From positions 1 to 10,000 of the forward strand of contig JAIWOG010000189.1 of NCBI GenBank assembly GCA_020217035.1: a DNA stretch of 10,000 nt, in the 5' to 3' direction. Numbering within the stretch: position 1 is the stretch's first letter; each line of letters starts with the position of its first letter. The DNA comes from Magnetospirillum sp. (GTDB lineage: Bacteria; Pseudomonadota; Alphaproteobacteria; Rhodospirillales; Magnetospirillaceae). The position numbers were made by a program, and so were the translations under genes. The notes beneath the pieces were generated by a model, which was given only the letters and a program-made list of their open reading frames with translations, was not told where the DNA came from and did not search any database. Shown piece after piece: positions 6,901 to 10,000 of this stretch.

Positions 6901-7131
6901 TCGGTTTGCGGCTACACTAGCCTTAGTATTCGGCGCAATGCCGATAGGAGACCTTCAGATTTTCACACCACGAAGATACCATCTAAGCGGCATCTCCTTT
7001 GTTACCCGGCGGTGTCATGCCGTTACACACCCTCCCTTTCCGGCGCGGCTGCTTCACATGAAGCCAAAGCTGTTGGCCGGAACTCTAGAGACTGCCAGAG
7101 GGTTACTTGACCTCGTCTGCCTCTTACTTAC
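6857..7131 (-). ncRNA. Candidate structured RNA or regulatory leader, family not recognised
   Basis: This accounts for the gene-free stretch 6816-7169. Three hand-counted 60-base lines give 29-31 G+C, clearly below the coding sequence around. It starts just after a good promoter and ends at an intrinsic terminator, giving an RNA of about 275 nt. Stems seen on the minus strand include TTCCGGC/GCCGGAA (7076-7082 with 7038-7044), nested in GAGGGT/ACCCTC (7098-7103 with 7029-7034). There is an apical GCTTC/GAAGC (7060-7064 with 7051-7055) and a 9-bp stem with two G-U pairs (6989-6997 with 6972-6980). No credible ORF is present. I found no RNase P core, no SRP GGAAG-type loop and no tmRNA tag or TTCGA T-loop. 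6S RNA cannot be ruled out by eye. It could instead be the mgtE 3' UTR or a glycerate kinase leader. Confidence 0.45.
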
Positions 7132-7137
7132 AGCCCT

Positions 7138-7166
7138 ATTTAACGCCCATTTGACGCCCGAGTCAA
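7138..7166 (-). promoter_or_regulatory. Strong sigma-70-type promoter facing glycerate kinase
   Basis: Read on the minus strand, TTGACT (7166-7161) and TTAAAT (7143-7138) are exactly 17 nt apart, each matching the consensus at 5 of 6 and 4 of 6 positions respectively. Transcription should begin near 7131. The -35 element begins 4 nt after the mgtE stop codon, so the promoter occupies the mgtE/glycerate kinase intergenic region. Confidence 0.7.
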
Positions 7167-7169
7167 GAA

Positions 7170-8567
7170 TCACAGCAAGAACAGGGTGGCCAAGCCCAGG
7201 AAGGCGAAGAAGCCCAAGCTGTCGGTACACATGGTCAGGAAGATGGACGACGCCACCGCCGGGTCGACGTCGAACTTCTCCAGGGTCAACGGGATCAACG
7301 ACCCCATCAGCCCGGCCACCAGCAGGTTGAACACCACGGCCGCCGCGATGACCACGCCGACCAGCGGCATGTCGAACCACGCCCAGGCGATGGGACCGAT
7401 CAGGCAGGCCAGCACCAGGCCGTTGATGGCGCCCACCAGGATTTCCTTGCCGATGATGCGCAAAGCGTTGTCGGAATCCAGTTCCTTGGTGGCCAGGCCG
7501 CGCACCGCCACCGCCAGGGTCTGGGTGCCGGCATTGCCGCCTAAGCCCGCGACGATGGGCATCAGCACCGCCAAGGCCACGATCTTTTCCAAGGTGGCTT
7601 CGAACAGGCCGATGACCGACGACGCCACGATGGCGGTGCCCATGTTGACCAAAAGCCAGGGGATACGGGCGCGGACGGTGTCCTTCACCGCGCGGTAAAG
7701 GTCGGTGTCGGGCACACCGGCCAGACGCAGCATGTCGTCGGCGGCTTCCTCGTCGATGACGTCGACCACGTCGTCAACGGTGATGACGCCGACCAGACGA
7801 CCGGCGCCGTCGGCGACAGGGGCGGACACAAGGTCGTGCTGACGGAACAGGAAGGCCACTTCTTCCTGGTCGGCGGCGACCGGGACGATGACGCTTTCGG
7901 CGTCCATGATCTCGCGCAGACGTACCGGACGCTTGGACCGCACCAATTTCGCCAGTCCGATCTTGCCGATGGGGCGATGGCGCGGATCGACCACGTAAAG
8001 GTCGTAGAAATCCTCGGGGATGGTGGTGCTGGCCCGCAGGTAGTCGATGGTCTCGCCCACCGTCCAATAGGCCGGCACCGCCACCAATTCCCGCTGCATC
8101 ATGCGGCCGGCGGAATATTCCGGATAGGACAGGCCCTGGACGACGATGGCGCGGTCCTCGCTGCCCAGCGCGTCGAGCACGCGGTTGCGCTCGTCCTCGT
8201 CCAACTGCGACACCAGCCACACGGCGTCGTCGGAATCCAGTTCCGAGATGGCGGTGGCCAGATCGGCGAAGCCCAGGGCCTCGATCACCTCGTCGCGGAC
8301 GCTTTCGTCAAGCTCGGTCAGGATTTCCGGTTCGAAATCGGCGCGCAGCACCTCGACCAGACGCACTCGATCCTCGGGACTGAGGCGTTCCAAAAGGTCG
8401 GCGGCGTCGGAATAATGCAGCGGGTCGGTAAGCGCGGCCGCCGCCTCGGCGTCGCCCTTTTCCAGCGCGTCCTCGACAGCGTGCACGAAATCGGGATCGA
8501 GGCCGTAAAGGTCGTCCTCGATCTCGAGCCGGGCCGGTTCGTGCACTCTGTCTTGGCTGTGATCCAA
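7170..8567 (-). CDS. mgtE: Magnesium transporter MgtE
   Basis: MgtE is a dimeric inner-membrane Mg2+ channel gated by cytoplasmic Mg2+ levels. The 465-residue protein has the full family layout: an acidic N-domain of helical repeats (about 25-140), two CBS domains (about 150-275, with DDVVDVIDEEAADD before the plug helix), and a membrane domain from about 303 with five hydrophobic segments. Conserved motifs include PIVAGLGGNAGTQT at 337-350 and, in the last helix, TMCTDSLGF, where Asp449 corresponds to the pore aspartate needed for Mg2+ selectivity. The likely start is TTG 8567, one nucleotide after the maeB stop, with a G-rich GGGGG 4 nt upstream. GTG 8546 is an alternative but has no ribosome site. 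The tight spacing implies co-transcription and probably coupled translation with maeB. No Mg2+ riboswitch can precede it because there is no leader. Confidence 0.96.
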   Translation of the reverse strand: MDHSQDRVHEPARLEIEDDLYGLDPDFVHAVEDALEKGDAEAAAALTDPLHYSDAADLLERLSPEDRVRLVEVLRADFEPEILTELDESVRDEVIEALGFADLATAISELDSDDAVWLVSQLDEDERNRVLDALGSEDRAIVVQGLSYPEYSAGRMMQRELVAVPAYWTVGETIDYLRASTTIPEDFYDLYVVDPRHRPIGKIGLAKLVRSKRPVRLREIMDAESVIVPVAADQEEVAFLFRQHDLVSAPVADGAGRLVGVITVDDVVDVIDEEAADDMLRLAGVPDTDLYRAVKDTVRARIPWLLVNMGTAIVASSVIGLFEATLEKIVALAVLMPIVAGLGGNAGTQTLAVAVRGLATKELDSDNALRIIGKEILVGAINGLVLACLIGPIAWAWFDMPLVGVVIAAAVVFNLLVAGLMGSLIPLTLEKFDVDPAVASSIFLTMCTDSLGFFAFLGLATLFLL

Positions 8568-8568
8568 A

Positions 8569-10000
8569 CTACCCCCGCTGATGGGCTACCATCTGGGCGT
8601 CCACGGCGGCCAATGCGGTCATGTTGACAATGTTCCGCACGGTCGCCGAAGGCGTCAGAATATGGGCCGGCAACGCGGCGCCCATCAGGATGGGTCCGAC
8701 CGACAGGCCTTCCCCCAGAACCTTGAGCAGGTTGAACGAAATGTTCGCCGCGTCCAGGCTCGGCATAATCAACAGGTTCGCCTGTCCCTTCAAGCGCGAG
8801 TTTGGGAAAATGCGGGCACGGATGTCTTCTTCCAGCGCCGCGTCGCCATGCATCTCGCCGTCGGCCTCCAGATAGGGGGCGCGTTCGTGCAGCAAAGCGA
8901 TGGCCGACCGCATCTTCTGGGCCGATGGGGTGTCGCGTGCGCCGAAATTGGAATGGGACAGGAAAGCCACCTTGGGCTCGATGCCGAAACGACGCACCTC
9001 TTCCGCGGCCAACAGGGTGTTCTCGACGATCTGTTCCGGCGTCGGGTCGGCGGTGACGTAGGTGTCGCAGATGAAGAAGGTGCCCTGGGGCATGATCAGC
9101 AGGTTCATGGCCGCCGGAACCTTGACGCTTTCCTTGACGCCGATGACGTCGACGATGTGTTCCAGGTGCTTGTCATAACGGCCGATGGTGCCGCAGATCA
9201 TGGAATCGGCCTCGCGACGGCGCACCATCAGGGTGCCGATCACCGTGTTGCGGGTGCGCACCACGGTGCGCGCGTAATCGGGGCTGACGCCCTTGCGCTC
9301 CATCAGGCTGTGGTAGTTGCGCCAATAATCGTTGTAACGCGGGTCGTCCTGGGGGTCGACCAGCTCGAAATCCTCGTCGAAGCGCAGGCGCAGGTCCAAA
9401 TCCTTGATGCGCTTGCCGACCACCTCGCGGCGGCCGATCAGGATGGGGAAGGCGATGCCTTCGTCGACCACCGCCTGCACCGCCAGCAGCACGCGGGACT
9501 GCTCGCCCTCGCAGAACACCACGCGGCGCATGTCCTGCTTGGCGCGATCGAACACCGGCTTCATCACCAGACCGGAACGGAACACCCATTGCGACAGCCG
9601 TTCCAGATAGGATTGGAAGTCGATGATGGGCCGACGCGCCACCCCCGAGCTCATGGCGGCACGGGCGACGGCGGGGGCGATCTTCAGGATCAGCCGCGAA
9701 TCGAAGGGCTTGGGGATCAGGTATTCCGGGCCGAAGGACAAAGGCTGCTCGCCATAGGCGGCGCGGACGCGTTCGTCCGATTCGGCCATGGCCAGTTCGG
9801 CCAGGGCATAGGTGGCCGCCAGCTTCATTTCCTCGTTGATCTGGGTGGCGCCGACGTCAAGCGCGCCCCTGAAGATATAGGGGAAGACCAGGACGTTGTT
9901 GACTTGGTTGGGATAGTCGGAACGGCCGGTGGCGATGATGGCGTCCTTGCGCACCGCCTTGACTTCCTCGGGCAGGATTTCCGGGGTCGGGTTGGCCAGG
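8569..10000 (-). CDS. maeB: NADP-dependent malic enzyme, C-terminal part with fused phosphotransacetylase-like domain (partial at right edge)
   Basis: Malic enzyme converts malate to pyruvate and CO2 with NADP reduction, using Mg2+ or Mn2+. About 476 C-terminal residues are visible, and the frame runs off the edge; complete MaeB proteins are about 750-770 residues. The visible part opens with the end of the NAD(P)-binding malic domain, including NPTPEILPEE, ATGRSDYPNQVNN and FPYIFRGALDVGA, which are hallmarks of this subgroup. After a linker (about RLSQWVFRSGLVM) begins a ~330-residue PTA/PTB-type domain ending in TPSATVRNIVNMTALAAVDAQ. In characterised MaeB proteins this domain is regulatory (acetyl-CoA binding) and not catalytic; that is family knowledge, not visible here. 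The stop (TAG, 8569-8571) is 1 nt from the mgtE start. Confidence 0.96.
   Translation of the reverse strand, partial: LANPTPEILPEEVKAVRKDAIIATGRSDYPNQVNNVLVFPYIFRGALDVGATQINEEMKLAATYALAELAMAESDERVRAAYGEQPLSFGPEYLIPKPFDSRLILKIAPAVARAAMSSGVARRPIIDFQSYLERLSQWVFRSGLVMKPVFDRAKQDMRRVVFCEGEQSRVLLAVQAVVDEGIAFPILIGRREVVGKRIKDLDLRLRFDEDFELVDPQDDPRYNDYWRNYHSLMERKGVSPDYARTVVRTRNTVIGTLMVRRREADSMICGTIGRYDKHLEHIVDVIGVKESVKVPAAMNLLIMPQGTFFICDTYVTADPTPEQIVENTLLAAEEVRRFGIEPKVAFLSHSNFGARDTPSAQKMRSAIALLHERAPYLEADGEMHGDAALEEDIRARIFPNSRLKGQANLLIMPSLDAANISFNLLKVLGEGLSVGPILMGAALPAHILTPSATVRNIVNMTALAAVDAQMVAHQRG

Noticed and set aside
6946..6954. AGGAGACCT on the plus strand, identical to the core of the cobalamin riboswitch B12 box
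   Set aside because: Flanking B12-box bases and all other cobalamin riboswitch elements are missing, and no plus-strand gene lies downstream. Probably chance.
6955..6993. A 12-residue minus-strand ORF (MPLRWYLRGVKI) in the candidate RNA, after AAAGGAG
   Set aside because: The purine-rich site abuts the ATG with no spacing, and both lie in the 9-bp stem. No run of regulatory codons that would suggest a leader peptide.
7107..7134. A plus-strand TTGACC that could start a transcript antisense to mgtE
   Set aside because: No acceptable -10 element at 16-18 nt spacing.
6830..7330. Plus-strand open frames across the mgtE-glycerate kinase gap and the mgtE end
   Set aside because: No family resemblance and no ribosome site, and they run antisense into mgtE. 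Structure and promoter evidence favour a minus-strand RNA.

Overview
The window looks like chromosomal DNA of a high-G+C alphaproteobacterium, most likely a member of the Rhodospirillales close to Magnetospirillum. This is inferred from the aroA-cmk-rpsA gene order, an AroA of the class II (CP4-like) type, a small zinc-ribbon/acidic-tail protein of the TIGR02300 family, and strong GC bias at third codon positions. No insertion sequence, phage gene, CRISPR array or other sign of recent transfer was seen. Nearly all of the window is core genome.

Left part (1-4123): the end of a plus-strand gene with a peptidoglycan-binding-like C-terminus runs in from the left edge and converges on a minus-strand operon read aroA (EPSP synthase) -> cmk (CMP kinase) -> rpsA (ribosomal protein S1). 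aroA and cmk overlap by ATGA. A 125-nt leader with three consecutive hairpins separates cmk from rpsA, and a strong intrinsic terminator follows rpsA.

Middle (4124-5540): a divergent intergenic region leads to a plus-strand gene for a TIGR02300-type protein, whose start I move to a GTG at 4273. Next come a tRNA-Ala(GGC) gene with a near-consensus promoter and a UUCG-capped terminator, then an unrecognised 201-residue charged helical protein.

Right part (5541-10000): a minus-strand series reads maeB (malic enzyme, cut by the right edge) -> mgtE (Mg2+ channel, starting 1 nt after the maeB stop) -> a ~340-nt gene-free region -> type-2 glycerate kinase. The gene-free region is the most interesting part. 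It has only about 50% G+C, begins with a near-consensus sigma-70-type promoter 4 nt past the mgtE stop, contains several good stems including mutually exclusive pairings, and ends in an intrinsic terminator about 40 nt before the glycerate kinase start. It is either an unrecognised small RNA, the mgtE 3' UTR, or a long regulatory leader (attenuator or riboswitch-like) for glycerate kinase.

Functionally the genes cover translation (S1, tRNA-Ala), nucleotide and aromatic amino acid synthesis (cmk, aroA), and C3/C4 carbon flow at the pyruvate/phosphoglycerate level (malic enzyme, glycerate kinase), with a Mg2+ channel beside these Mg2+-using enzymes.
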